Below, one piece after another: positions 50,685 to 59,746 of a stretch of DNA of 64,000 nt. The notes under the pieces were generated by a model that was given only the letters and a program-made list of their open reading frames with translations, ran no database searches and was not told the origin of the DNA. Source of the stretch: NIOZ-UU13 sp964417935 (GTDB taxonomy: Bacteria > Planctomycetota > Phycisphaerae > Sedimentisphaerales > Anaerobacaceae); the NCBI GenBank assembly GCA_964417935.1, contig CAYQKF010000001.1, forward strand, positions 60,770 through 124,769, written 5' to 3'. Made by a program: the position numbers and the translations under genes. Numbering within the stretch: position 1 is the stretch's first letter; the number at the start of each line of letters is the position of its first letter.

Positions 50685-53183
50685 TCAATTTTCAGCGTTA
50701 ACTTGCCATTCAAGGATACCGCCGGAGAAGTCCGGCTGCAACTGTACCTCCAGGCGCAGCGATGTCGTATGCACGGGGTCGAATTTTACATTATCGAACT
50801 TATCCTTTTCCAAACCATAGCTGCCGGCGTTTGATACTTGCCTCCATTGGCCGGCGTCCTTAAACAGCAATCGCCAGGACTTTGGAATGCGACAGCCTCC
50901 TCTGCCTGTATCGTCGAACCAGTAAACCGCTGCGCCGGAAACTCTTTTCGGCTGCTCGAAGTCATATTGTACCCATTCGGTTGTGCCTTTGTGGTCCCAC
51001 CAGGTAAAACGCGGGATGCTCTGGTCGTTCGAATTCTTAGGCTGCAACTTGTCGCTGAGCGCTGCGACGGTGTCGCCTGACCAGCAGTGCGAGGCGGCAG
51101 CAGGCAGTGATTTGGCAGGCTGTTCCCACTGGTGGGCATCGGGGCCGGTGCCGATGGTTGGAAACGCTGAAATCCGTAACCGGGCGCAGCCCATCGGGAT
51201 TAGCGTTACGGTCTCGGTCGGCTCGTCGGATTTGGCAGGACTTGGCTGGAGCTTTCCAACAAGGCCGAGGTAGTCTTTCTGCCAGGCCGGTATCTTCTTG
51301 GCCTTGGCACGCAGCTCGATTGGTGCGGCGTTAGCTTCAAAAGGCTGTTCGTCATCAGGCCATTGCTTTCGCACAACCCGGAAGGACGAGGCCGGATTCG
51401 GCTCATTCAACAGCAGCCCATAATTCCACGGAGTAGTCGGATGTATTTCCCACGCGGGCCATTTGTCGGTGCCTCCGGCCCTGACGTATTTCTCGCCAAT
51501 CTTCAGTGAATATGTCAAAGGCCCTCGATTGACCGAGACGCTGTTTTTATTTTTCGCCCACTTCGTGAGCGTGATTTTCATCGGCAGATTAAGATTTATC
51601 CTGTCGCCGTCCGTCCACTTGCGGTCAATCAGGATATATGCACCGGGACGGGCTTTGACTGCCGCTTTTTTGCCGTTGATTATCAACTCGGGCTTTTCGC
51701 ACCAGCCGGGTATGCGCAGATAAAGCGGGAAGCTGACCGGCTTTGCGGTTGTGATAGTTAGCTGGATACTCTCGTCGAATGGGTATCGTGTCTTCTCTAC
51801 GATTGTAACCTTAGTGCCGTCGCCGACTTTTGCCGTAACCAGGCAAGGTGCATAGAGCACAGCGGCCAGGCCGTTGCCCGGCGTGGCCATCCAGAGGCGT
51901 TCGGCGTAATAAGGCCAGCCGTGGGCGGAGTTGTGCTGACAGCAGCGATGACGGTGCGGGTCAAACAACAGCATCGGCCCGCGGTTTTGCAGGCCCGGGG
52001 ACTTGTTGTCCCGGTCGCACAATATCATATTCGGAGCGGTGAGGTAATGCAGCGCCTTGAGGTCCGGCGTCATTGAGGCGGGCAGCGAGTTGAACGTTAC
52101 TTGCTCACAGCGGTCTGCCCACTTAGGGTTACCGGTTACCGCCAGCAGCATCTCGTGCGAGAGCATCATCTCAACCATTGCGCAAGTCTCTGCGGCCTGT
52201 CGCGGTCCGATAAAACCGGGTCGGGCATTTTCGTCTGCGCCGAACATGCCGCCGGGCACCTGGCCATAGATGCCCATTACAGTCTGATAGTTGCGTTCGG
52301 TAGCTGTTATGTGCTTTGCGTCTTTCGACTGTTGATAGAAGATGCCCGGGCCGCGGAAACACTGGGCGATGTTCACAACATGCCAACTGGCAACACCGCC
52401 GGTCCAGTCGGCGGTGTTGCGATGAATCTTTTCGCCAAGGTCTATAAGCCATTTATCGCCGGTACGGTTGTACAGCCAATAAACGCTGGCGAGGTTGTCA
52501 CTGGCCCGCTGGTTCTGCCAGAACGGCGGCAGAAAATCTTCGTCCGGGATGGTCAACTGCCAGCGGAAGTATTTGCTCATCAGAGTCAGGACACGCTCGT
52601 CGGGTTCCCGCAAAGCGGGGTCCCTGCCGGAATATTCATAATACGACTGGAGTACGTTGAGCATAATCATATTAGGCCATACGTCGGGTTTGCCTTTTTC
52701 ACGGCGACTGCCGGTTTTGTTTGCCCGTGGGCCGAAGTATCCATCGTCCTGCTGACTGCTTATCGTCGCTTCAATCCATTGGCGTACTTCTTTGATGATA
52801 CGCTCATCGCCTAAGACGTATCCGGTATCGCCGAAGCCTTTGAGCCAGTACGGCACTTCTTCCCAGGGGCTGTGGCCCCGGCCTTCGGGACTAAGCCAGG
52901 CATTGTCCTGTTTCTTGAGGAATCGGCTGATTTCGAGCAGATGCCCAACGTACCCATCCGCCTGCAATTCGAGCTGCCTGCGAACCCAGCCGGCTGGCTT
53001 GATACAACCTATCGGCAGCTTTATGAAAGGGCTTGGCATCAACGGTAGGCGGTTGCCTATATAAAAATCGTTTTTCACTTTGGTGCTTGGTCGTTCAACA
53101 GCGCGGATGTCTGCATTGGAGGGGTAGGCAAAGGCAGGGAGCAAAATAATCAGCGCTATACTGAATAGGTTATTTTTGGACAT
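50685..53183 (-). CDS. Secreted GH127-type (DUF1680) beta-L-arabinofuranosidase-like enzyme
   Basis: 832 residues from the ATG at 53183. A signal peptide (SKNNLFSIALIILLPAFAYP) is followed by FIKLPIGCIKPAGWVRRQLE, typical of DUF1680. The (alpha/alpha)6 barrel contains CEQVTFNSLPA (Glu and Cys region), and HRHRCCQHNSAHGWPYYAER carries the paired Cys of the zinc-thiolate site known in GH127. The C-terminal 140 residues resemble an F5/8-type carbohydrate-binding module (YDFEQPKRVSGAAVYWFDD). AAAGGG lies shortly before the chosen ATG; a longer frame reaches 53309 but would bury the signal peptide. It would act outside the cytoplasm and is the first gene of the minus-strand operon. Confidence 0.88.
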   Translation of the reverse strand: MSKNNLFSIALIILLPAFAYPSNADIRAVERPSTKVKNDFYIGNRLPLMPSPFIKLPIGCIKPAGWVRRQLELQADGYVGHLLEISRFLKKQDNAWLSPEGRGHSPWEEVPYWLKGFGDTGYVLGDERIIKEVRQWIEATISSQQDDGYFGPRANKTGSRREKGKPDVWPNMIMLNVLQSYYEYSGRDPALREPDERVLTLMSKYFRWQLTIPDEDFLPPFWQNQRASDNLASVYWLYNRTGDKWLIDLGEKIHRNTADWTGGVASWHVVNIAQCFRGPGIFYQQSKDAKHITATERNYQTVMGIYGQVPGGMFGADENARPGFIGPRQAAETCAMVEMMLSHEMLLAVTGNPKWADRCEQVTFNSLPASMTPDLKALHYLTAPNMILCDRDNKSPGLQNRGPMLLFDPHRHRCCQHNSAHGWPYYAERLWMATPGNGLAAVLYAPCLVTAKVGDGTKVTIVEKTRYPFDESIQLTITTAKPVSFPLYLRIPGWCEKPELIINGKKAAVKARPGAYILIDRKWTDGDRINLNLPMKITLTKWAKNKNSVSVNRGPLTYSLKIGEKYVRAGGTDKWPAWEIHPTTPWNYGLLLNEPNPASSFRVVRKQWPDDEQPFEANAAPIELRAKAKKIPAWQKDYLGLVGKLQPSPAKSDEPTETVTLIPMGCARLRISAFPTIGTGPDAHQWEQPAKSLPAAASHCWSGDTVAALSDKLQPKNSNDQSIPRFTWWDHKGTTEWVQYDFEQPKRVSGAAVYWFDDTGRGGCRIPKSWRLLFKDAGQWRQVSNAGSYGLEKDKFDNVKFDPVHTTSLRLEVQLQPDFSGGILEWQVNAEN

Positions 53184-53288
53184 TATCAGCCCTTTCGGAT
53201 TCAAAAAATTGAGTTTTTTCCCGGTAAAGACCTTCATCGAGCTTTTGACAGATTGCCGTTTAGCCTGATAATGGCGCACGGTAGCCTG

Positions 53289-53317
53289 ATTATAGGCAAA
53301 AAGTGGCACATTGCTAA
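53289..53317 (-). promoter_or_regulatory. Promoter candidate for the GH127/rhamnose operon
   Basis: On the minus strand TTAGCA (53317-53312), 17 bases, perfect TATAAT (53294-53289). Start would fall near 53282, about 100 bases before the GH127 ATG. Confidence 0.5.
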
Positions 53318-53358
53318 TGAAAAATATACTTCGCTAACATCCTGACATTGGGAAGGTC

Positions 53359-53380
53359 GTAGTCATTTGACTACTATAAT
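53359..53380. promoter_or_regulatory. 16-bp dyad next to a TATAAT box
   Basis: GTAGTCA-TT-TGACTAC (53359-53374) is a perfect inverted repeat touching TATAAT (53375-53380). It lies between the divergent GH127 and BlaI-type genes, 42 bases upstream of the operon's -35 box, and could be an operator for either side. Confidence 0.45.
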
Positions 53381-53552
53381 AGAGGTTATATGGTTGTAAC
53401 TCTTGTGGATTCAATGGCTTATGCCAAATACAAAGTCATATATTTCCTTAGTAATAGTACACTATGTCATTGGCGGCAAATCGTGGATGCGCTGAGGCGG
53501 AGCACAAACTCAGGGGCGTTCGTAAAAAATTCAAAAAAATCTTGTTTTTTTA

Positions 53553-53602
53553 TTGACTCTATGTGTTACGTATGTAACAATTACAAATGTTACAGATGTA
53601 AT
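53553..53602 (+). promoter_or_regulatory. BlaI-type twin operator and promoter
   Basis: TTGACT (53553-53558) and AACAAT (53576-53581) form a plausible promoter. Two dyads, GTTACGTATGTAAC (53565-53578) and GTTACAGATGTAAT (53589-53602), 24 bases apart, overlap and follow the -10 box. Their TTAC...GTAA arms match the known BlaI/MecI operator core TTACATATGTAA. They lie 16 bases before the repressor's ATG, fitting autoregulation. Confidence 0.7.
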
Positions 53603-53617
53603 AGTAAGGATGCTAAT

Positions 53618-54007
53618 ATGAAAAAAACCCCTAAAATCTCGGAAGCCGAGTGGGAAGTTATGAAAGTTTTGTGGAGCGCTTCGCCGGCGACCGCCAACGA
53701 TATTGTTAAGAGACTGTCCGGAAAGACTCATTGGAAGCGGGAGACTATCAGGACGCTGATTAATCGGTTAGTTCAGAAAAAGGCCGTGGGTTTTGAGAAA
53801 AAGGGCAGACAGTACCACTACTTTCCGCTTGTTACGGAGGCCGAATGCATCAAGGCTGAAGCCAGGACGTTTCTGAAGCGACTTGGCGGCGGCTCGATTG
53901 AGCCGATTTTAGCGGCCTTTGTCGAAGAGGAAAATCTATCCCCGGAAAGACTCGGGCGGCTTCGGCGAATCCTGAAAGAAGCCGCCGAGAAGAATAAAAA
54001 GAAATAA
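53618..54007 (+). CDS. BlaI/MecI/CopY family repressor
   Basis: 129 residues. ISEAEWEVMKVLWSASPATA, IVKRLSGKTHWKRETIRTLI and NRLVQKKAVGFEKKGRQYHY form the BlaI winged helix; the C-terminal helices (AEARTFLKRLGGGSIEPILA) would dimerise and hold the cleavage region. In the known systems the repressor is cleaved after BlaR1 senses its ligand. The ATG at 53618 has AAGGA 9 bases before it; a longer open frame from 53390 lacks support and would cover the operators. It is followed after 24 bases by the BlaR1-type gene. Confidence 0.92.
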   Translation: MKKTPKISEAEWEVMKVLWSASPATANDIVKRLSGKTHWKRETIRTLINRLVQKKAVGFEKKGRQYHYFPLVTEAECIKAEARTFLKRLGGGSIEPILAAFVEEENLSPERLGRLRRILKEAAEKNKKK

Positions 54008-54031
54008 TCACAATAACAAAAGGGCTGAAAA

Positions 54032-56215
54032 ATGGAGGCCTTAAATACGCAGTTATTGCAATTCTTTGATTGGCTATTGTGGGTAAGCCTACAAGGCAGC
54101 ATTCTGATTGTTTTGATTGTCCTGGCACAGCTAATTCTGCGGCGCAGGCTGCCTATTCGCTGGCACTACTTTATCTGGCTGCTGTTATTGATACGCCTGG
54201 CAATGCCCTGGCTGCCCGAGAGCAGGATAAGCATATTCAACTTAGTTCCAAAATCTATTCAGCAGGGTCGGATAATAGGGGCCATCACGGAAAGCGACGA
54301 TGTCGGTCACCTTGGTTTTTATTCAAGTATGCAACCCACAGACGCCCAGGAAACACAGCCGGAAGAGGTCTCTGAATCTGTCTTTATCAGATTTGTACGT
54401 ATGCTGCCTCTGCTATGGCTGGTCGGGACCGTGGTTATGGCCGGCTATGTTTGTGTGCGAAACATAAGTCTCTGGCTGACTGTCAAGCGCGAGCGGCCGA
54501 TTACGGACCAGAAGATTCTTGAATTGTTAGAAAACTGCAAGATGGAAATGGGTGTCCAGACAATCTTAGGTGTGGTTGTAAGCGATAGAATTAAGAGTCC
54601 GGCCCTGTTCGGTTTTATTCGGCACCGGCTGCTATTAGCTCAGAGTATGCTCGAAACCTACGGGCTTGAAGAGCTGCGCTACGTTTTTATCCACGAATTA
54701 GCCCATCTTAGGCAGCGTGATATTTATTTGGGCTGGCTGATGGCACTGCTGCAGATTGTGCACTGGTTTAACCCGCTGATGTGGATTGCTTTTCATCGGA
54801 TGCGGACGGACCGTGAATTAGCCTGCGATAGATTAGCGATTTTGATGATGGATGCAGATGAGTCGCCCAAATATGGCCGGACTATTGTTAATCTTTTGGA
54901 GAATTTCTCTCAGGTACGTTACCTGCCCTCAGTGGCGGGCATATTAGAAGATACATGTCAAATTGAAAGGAGGATTAAGATGATTGCTGATTACAAAAAG
55001 ACCTCGCGCTCACGGTGGGCTGGGGCAATATTGCTGCTGGTAGTGTTAGCCTGCGTAGTCTTGACCAACGCTTATGTGGCGAAGGCGGACCTCGATTTCA
55101 GTACTCCCACTAATCTTGGCCCAACGGTCAACAGTTCGGCTTGGGACCTTGCGCCGAACATCTCGGCCGATGGTCTGGAACTCTTCTTTATCTCAACACG
55201 GCCCGGCGGGTCTGGTGATGCTGACATATGGGTAACAACGCGGGCAACGAAAGAAGACGACTGGGGCAACCCGGTGAATCTTGGGCCAACTGTCAACACT
55301 TTGTATGGAGACGATAGCCCGAGCATTTCGTCTGACGGCTCTACCCTCTACTTCGACTCCGACCGGTCTGGTGGGAGTGGTACTTGGGACATATGGCAGG
55401 TGTCAATTGTGCCGGTCGTGGACCTCAACGGGGATGGGAAAGTAGATTTCAAAGATTTCCGCAAGCTCGCTCAATACTGGGGTCAGGATGAACCATCCTG
55501 TGATATTGCTCCACTACCTTTTGGCGACGGTATAGTGGATATTAAAGACTTGAATCTTTTCGCTGAATACTTGCTGAAAGAGTTTCAACCGGTCGCGCAC
55601 TGGAAGCTTGATGAGACAGAAGGCACCACTGCCCACGACAGCATGGGCGATAATGACGGCACACTTCACGGTGAGCCGGTCTGGCAGCCTATTGGTGGTA
55701 AGGTAGGTGGTGCGCTGCAGTTCGATGGTATTGATGATTATGTCAGCACGCCCTTTATCTTAGACCCGGCAAAGGGGTCGTTCAGCGCGTTTGCTTGGAT
55801 TAATGGCGGTGCACCAGGGCAGGTGATTATATCACAGATGAACACTACTGATGGCCGTGGTACTAACCCGGGAAGCGCATGGCTTTGGGCTGACTCATCA
55901 TACGGCAGGCTCATCACCAGGTTGATGCATCCGCCGTTTGACCCATTAGTGTCGGAATCCGTAATTACAGATGGCCAGTGGCACCACGTCGGCCTTGTGT
56001 ACGATTTCGATGGGCTAAAAAGATGCCTGTATGTGGATGGAGCAGAGGTTGCTAAAGATACCGATGTTGTCGGCGGTGTAGGTTCGGATGGAGGTCTGTA
56101 CTTTGGTGCCGGTAAAATGCTTGATGCAAGTAGTTTCTTCTCCGGCTTTATTGACGACGTTCGCATCTATGACCGGGTGCTGAGCGCAGAGGAGATTGCG
56201 GAACTGGGGCATTAG
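54032..56215 (+). CDS. BlaR1-type M56 metalloprotease with PD40-dockerin-LamG sensor region
   Basis: 727 residues. Helices at about 14-35, 40-60 and 113-140 precede the M56 protease domain with H221-ELA-H225, then a fourth helix (about 329-348). In BlaR1 the next part is a penicillin-binding sensor. Here it is two PD40/TolB-type repeats (NLGPTVNSSAWDLAPNISAD and NLGPTVNTLYGDDSPSISSD, 355-460), two dockerin-type EF-hands (DLNGDGKVDFKDFRKLAQYW, GDGIVDIKDLNLFAEYL, about 465-523), and a LamG/concanavalin-like domain (VAHWKLDETEGTTAHDS to IDDVRIYDRVLSAEEIAELG, 530-725). No SxxK active-site motif is seen. The likely ligand is a glycan or wall polymer rather than a beta-lactam. AGGG precedes the ATG by 8 bases. 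Confidence 0.88.
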   Translation: MEALNTQLLQFFDWLLWVSLQGSILIVLIVLAQLILRRRLPIRWHYFIWLLLLIRLAMPWLPESRISIFNLVPKSIQQGRIIGAITESDDVGHLGFYSSMQPTDAQETQPEEVSESVFIRFVRMLPLLWLVGTVVMAGYVCVRNISLWLTVKRERPITDQKILELLENCKMEMGVQTILGVVVSDRIKSPALFGFIRHRLLLAQSMLETYGLEELRYVFIHELAHLRQRDIYLGWLMALLQIVHWFNPLMWIAFHRMRTDRELACDRLAILMMDADESPKYGRTIVNLLENFSQVRYLPSVAGILEDTCQIERRIKMIADYKKTSRSRWAGAILLLVVLACVVLTNAYVAKADLDFSTPTNLGPTVNSSAWDLAPNISADGLELFFISTRPGGSGDADIWVTTRATKEDDWGNPVNLGPTVNTLYGDDSPSISSDGSTLYFDSDRSGGSGTWDIWQVSIVPVVDLNGDGKVDFKDFRKLAQYWGQDEPSCDIAPLPFGDGIVDIKDLNLFAEYLLKEFQPVAHWKLDETEGTTAHDSMGDNDGTLHGEPVWQPIGGKVGGALQFDGIDDYVSTPFILDPAKGSFSAFAWINGGAPGQVIISQMNTTDGRGTNPGSAWLWADSSYGRLITRLMHPPFDPLVSESVITDGQWHHVGLVYDFDGLKRCLYVDGAEVAKDTDVVGGVGSDGGLYFGAGKMLDASSFFSGFIDDVRIYDRVLSAEEIAELGH

Positions 56216-56232
56216 GGATAAAACGAGTTGAT

Positions 56233-56264
56233 CAGAGAATTAGTGAATTAGAGAATTAGTTGGT
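56233..56264. repeat. GAATTAGT octamer repeat
   Basis: AGAGAATTAGTGAATTAGAG-type units, three or four copies, just after the BlaR1-type gene. Same family as 23345-23378. Confidence 0.55.
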
Positions 56265-56289
56265 TGAAAAAGAGCAGAGGTGCCGAGGG

Positions 56290-56324
56290 GCTGTTAGCTT
56301 TTAGCTTTTGGCTAACGGCTTTTA
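56290..56324 (+). terminator. Rho-independent terminator after the BlaR1-type gene
   Basis: GCTGTTAGC (56290-56298) pairs with GCTAACGGC (56311-56319), 9 bp with one G-U pair, followed by TTTTATT. It would end the BlaI-BlaR1 transcript 75 bases past the stop codon. Confidence 0.65.
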
Positions 56325-56499
56325 TTATGGATTGGCGGGGCAAATCTTGTGGTTTAGTGCGAAAGAAATAAAAAGTTTAAAATGAAAAAGGAAAATTACA
56401 AAACAAGAAAAAGGAAATCAAATATCAAAATGCAAATATCAAAATTACATTGCAAAATGTAAAATGTCAGGGTCAGCCTGCCTTAGCCGGTGTGTCGTG

Positions 56500-56946
56500 T
56501 CAATCTTCACCGAGGGCTTCTATGTCTGCCAGGTCCTTTTTTCTTCCGAGGGCTTTTTTGTTGGCAAGGAATTCTTTACGACCAAGGAAATAGACCGGTA
56601 CATCACCATAAGCTCCCTCTACTTTGCCTGAGTAAGCCTGCCGCCAGGGAACATCCGTTAGCGAAGTGAGCAAATCTACACGAACAGGAGGAACACCAAG
56701 CTGGATGACTTTGTCCGGCTGCTGGAAATCCGATTTGTCCAAATCTAAAGAGCCGAAGCCAAATTCTTTAAGGACAGCTAAAATTCTTTCGGCGTTTTTA
56801 GGGTCGGGTTTTACGAAGATATCAATATCGCCAGTGAATCGAGGTACCCCATGGAATGCAAGTGCATACGCCCCGACAATCACATAATCTACATTATGAG
56901 CGTTTAACAACTCGAGCAGTTCTTTGAAGTCCGGCTGGATTTCCAT
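56500..56946 (-). CDS. Nucleotidyltransferase-fold protein (toxin-antitoxin-type)
   Basis: 148 residues. VDYVIVGAYALAFHGVPRFT followed by GDIDIFV gives the minimal nucleotidyltransferase motif (G-x-x-A...D-x-D), and VRVDLLTSL supplies a third Asp. The protein resembles the AbiEii-like/DUF6036 group and stand-alone MNT proteins, which often act as toxins or antitoxins by transferring nucleotides to RNA or protein. It overlaps the upstream 60-codon gene by 53 bases, so the pair is tightly coupled. Which partner is toxic cannot be told. The start at 56946 lies inside the partner gene. Confidence 0.8.
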   Translation of the reverse strand: MEIQPDFKELLELLNAHNVDYVIVGAYALAFHGVPRFTGDIDIFVKPDPKNAERILAVLKEFGFGSLDLDKSDFQQPDKVIQLGVPPVRVDLLTSLTDVPWRQAYSGKVEGAYGDVPVYFLGRKEFLANKKALGRKKDLADIEALGED

Positions 56947-57076
56947 AATAGCACCTTCTTAAGTGCTCAACAGCTGCTATTCTCTCTTGCGGTGTTTTAC
57001 TTAACCAGTAATTTAGATAATCTTTAAGCTTAGACCAATCCTGCAGACTACACTTTGTAACAACTTTTTCTATCAT
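56894..57076 (-). CDS. Small partner protein of the nucleotidyltransferase
   Basis: 60 residues, helical and basic: MIEKVVTKCSLQDWSKLKDY, LNYWLSKTPQERIAAVEHLR, then RRCYYGNPAGLQRTARVVKR. The WLSKTPxERIAAVExLRR phrase is one I associate with short proteins encoded directly before such nucleotidyltransferases. Its last 18 codons overlap the start of the transferase gene, so the two must be cotranslated. Probably the other half of a toxin-antitoxin-like pair. Confidence 0.7.
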   Translation of the reverse strand: MIEKVVTKCSLQDWSKLKDYLNYWLSKTPQERIAAVEHLRRCYYGNPAGLQRTARVVKRS

Positions 57077-57402
57077 AACTATATGTTAATACAATTGCCC
57101 TGCACGGTAAAGAATATTTTAGAATCTTCAAACGATGACCGATACCGTGTGCCCGTAAAACAGTGAGTCGCCGACGCTCCATAGCTTTGGCGACGGAGCA
57201 CCGCCACCAGTCGTCTATATCTCTCATTTCCGGTGAAATTTCTTGACTGTCTGTTGTAATAGTGTATAATAATATAGGGCAGGCAGTATGGAGAATAAAG
57301 GGTATGCAATTCGGTTTACCTGAATTTCCACAGCTCTTACAACTGAGGTATCTTTGCACACGAGGCGTGCTATAAATATTAGCGACTTTATGGGGATAGA
57401 GA
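57077..57402. other. Spacer with promoter for the C10 peptidase gene
   Basis: No gene is visible. Apart from the promoter at 57243-57270 it holds no repeat from the families seen elsewhere, in contrast to most gaps in the window. Confidence 0.5.
57243..57270 (+). promoter_or_regulatory. Strong sigma70-type promoter
   Basis: TTGACT (57243-57248), 16 bases, perfect TATAAT (57265-57270), 132 bases before the C10 peptidase start. The best promoter match in the window. Confidence 0.65.
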
Positions 57403-59676
57403 ATGAAACGTGCGACCGTGGTTTTCACGGCTGTTTTAACAGTTTTGCAGCTCTGCAGCAGTCTTTGGGCGCGGCCGAGGGCGGCGGACGAGGCTGAAAA
57501 GGTGGTAACGGGCTGGCTCAAGGCCGAGGTCCAACCACTTGGCACCACACTTGGCCGGGGAGTAATAAGGGTTGAGACCTTCACCGATGATAACGGCGAG
57601 CCGGTGTATTACATCGTCTATTTGCAACCTTCGGGATTTGTGGTTGTCTCTGCGGACGATTTGGTCGAGCCGATTATCGCTTTTGCCGACGACGGCACAT
57701 TCGAGCCATCACATGAGAGTCCATTAGGGGCGTTAGTAACCAACGACCTCAACGGGCGAATCACAGCAGTTCGGAATACCTTCAGCCTACAAGTGGAGAC
57801 CCCCGGCGGCCCTCAAAGCAAGTGGAGGCACTTTATCAACCTTGCGGAGGCATCCGAAGGTGGATTTGTCTTGCTGGGGCTGAGTTCAATTCCCGATGTT
57901 CGCGTGGATGCGCTCGTGAAAAGCAAATGGGGCCAGAGTGATATCTGCGGCAAGAACGGCTATAACTATTATACTCCCAAGAACTATCCCTGCGGGTGTA
58001 CTGCGACGGCTATGGCGCAGTTGATGCGGTATTATGAATATCCCACTGCGGAAATGAAGATAGTCCGTGAGCAGTTCCGGATTACCGTTGATGATATATC
58101 GGAATATGTATATATGCATGGCGGTGACGGCAATGGCGGGCCGTACGAATGGTCCCTAATGGTGCTTGAGCCGGATTGCAGCACAACCTTAGAGCAGCGA
58201 CAGGCCATCGGGGCGCTTTGCTATGATGCGAGTGTTGCCGCAGAGACGGAGTATTCGGATAGCAGCTCAGCATCCAACCTGCTCAATGCGAAGGATGCGC
58301 TGCTGAGCACTTTCAAGTATAGCAATGCCATCCGTGTCTGGGATAACGATAGTGATATTGGGGGCGACTGGTTGAATAATATGGTCAACACCAACCTCGA
58401 TGCCGGCTATCCTGTAATCCTCGGCATAATTAACAAGGAGACCGAGGCGGGGCATGCCGTTTTAGCCGACGGATACGGTTACGACTTCTTGACACTCTAT
58501 CACCATCTTAAAATGGGCTGGAACGGCAGTGACGATATATGGTACAACCTGCCAAGCATTGATTATGCTGGGCCAGGCAGCTATAACGCTATTGGCGGAT
58601 GCGTCTATAATATTTTCACTGCCGGTTCAGGCGAGATAATCAGCGGGCGGGTAACCGATATGTCAGGCGAACCTATCAGCGATGCCACGGTCATGGCATA
58701 TGGAGGTGGCGGTCCCTATGCCGCAATAACAAACAGCAAGGGTATTTATGCCCTAGTGAAGGTCAGAGCATACTCGACGTTTACCGTTAGGGTAATAAAG
58801 TCCGGGTATAGTTTTACACCGCAACAAGTAACTACGCAAAAATCAGGGAACTCCCTGTACGCATCGGGGAACCAATGGGGCATCGACTTTGTCGGGGACG
58901 ACACTTCTGCTTTTCCTTGTATTTCAGACTGCTTTATAGAGGACTTTGAAACAGTTGATTTCAACAAATTCCCCTGGGTGCATTCCGGTAACGAAAGCTG
59001 GACCATTACACCGCTGGAGATGTATTCCGGAAGTTATGGCGCCCAGGCCGGCCAGATTAACGGCAATGAAAGTACTACTATACAGGTGACACTTGATTGT
59101 GTATCCGGGGACATCATGTTCTGTTACAAGGTCTCTTCTGAATTGTGCTGTGACTTTTTGAAATTTTACATCGATGGAGTGGAAAAGGGCAGGTGGTCAG
59201 GCACAAAGGATTGGGCCATAGCAACCTTGCCCGTAAAAGCGGGCACAAGAACTTTCGAGTGGACGTATTCAAAGGACGCTTCCATATCCAGAGACTTCGA
59301 TACTGCTTGGATTGACGATATAGTATTTCCAGTCGATTGCGATAAAAGCTTGTTGGACAAACTGCAGTGCGGGACACTCTGCGATTTTGACAGTAATAAC
59401 GAAGTTAATTTTGCCGACTTTGCTTTTTTTGCGAGCCAGTGGCTGGGACTCCGCAAGGCGGGAAGCCTGCAATATGGAACATCTGATTCGGCCGACCTGA
59501 ATGGTGACGGCTGTGTGGATTTCGAGGACCTGGATATATTCGCTGAAAACTGGCTTGGGGATTTAACCCTTGACGAACACACACTTGACCGATCGCAGAG
59601 AAGATTTCCAAAAACGCAGCAGACTATGCTCTGTAACCCAATAGCATATACTAATATGGGTTACAGAGCTTATTAA
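57403..59676 (+). CDS. Secreted C10 (streptopain-type) cysteine peptidase with dockerin
   Basis: 757 residues. A signal peptide (about 1-24) and a propeptide (VYYIVYLQPSGFVVVSADD) lead to the C10 domain with catalytic Cys199 in YPCGCTATAMAQLMRYY and His351 in GHAVLADGYG. Then follow a carboxypeptidase-regulatory-like beta domain (ISGRVTDMSGEPISDATVMA, about 410-490), a MAM/jelly-roll-like domain (ENFE-type FIEDFETVDFNKFPWVHSGN, about 508-650), and two dockerin EF-hands (CDFDSNNEVNFADFAFFASQ, ADLNGDGCVDFEDLDIFAEN). It would cut proteins outside the cell, anchored through the dockerin. It follows a strong promoter and is convergent with the FG-GAP gene. Confidence 0.88.
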   Translation: MKRATVVFTAVLTVLQLCSSLWARPRAADEAEKVVTGWLKAEVQPLGTTLGRGVIRVETFTDDNGEPVYYIVYLQPSGFVVVSADDLVEPIIAFADDGTFEPSHESPLGALVTNDLNGRITAVRNTFSLQVETPGGPQSKWRHFINLAEASEGGFVLLGLSSIPDVRVDALVKSKWGQSDICGKNGYNYYTPKNYPCGCTATAMAQLMRYYEYPTAEMKIVREQFRITVDDISEYVYMHGGDGNGGPYEWSLMVLEPDCSTTLEQRQAIGALCYDASVAAETEYSDSSSASNLLNAKDALLSTFKYSNAIRVWDNDSDIGGDWLNNMVNTNLDAGYPVILGIINKETEAGHAVLADGYGYDFLTLYHHLKMGWNGSDDIWYNLPSIDYAGPGSYNAIGGCVYNIFTAGSGEIISGRVTDMSGEPISDATVMAYGGGGPYAAITNSKGIYALVKVRAYSTFTVRVIKSGYSFTPQQVTTQKSGNSLYASGNQWGIDFVGDDTSAFPCISDCFIEDFETVDFNKFPWVHSGNESWTITPLEMYSGSYGAQAGQINGNESTTIQVTLDCVSGDIMFCYKVSSELCCDFLKFYIDGVEKGRWSGTKDWAIATLPVKAGTRTFEWTYSKDASISRDFDTAWIDDIVFPVDCDKSLLDKLQCGTLCDFDSNNEVNFADFAFFASQWLGLRKAGSLQYGTSDSADLNGDGCVDFEDLDIFAENWLGDLTLDEHTLDRSQRRFPKTQQTMLCNPIAYTNMGYRAY

Positions 59677-59746
59677 CGCTCTGTACGGTAAAACAGTGAA
59701 CCTTCGGCCTTAAGTTTACCGGTTTCTGAGATTATTTGTGGGGCAG

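Noticed and set aside
53390..53617. Longer start for the BlaI-type repressor
   Set aside because: It would cover the promoter and twin operators and adds Cys-rich sequence foreign to the family.
59686..59721. Terminator between the convergent C10 peptidase and FG-GAP genes
   Set aside because: CGGTAAA/TTTACCG can pair, but the loop is 22 bases and no T-run follows on either strand.
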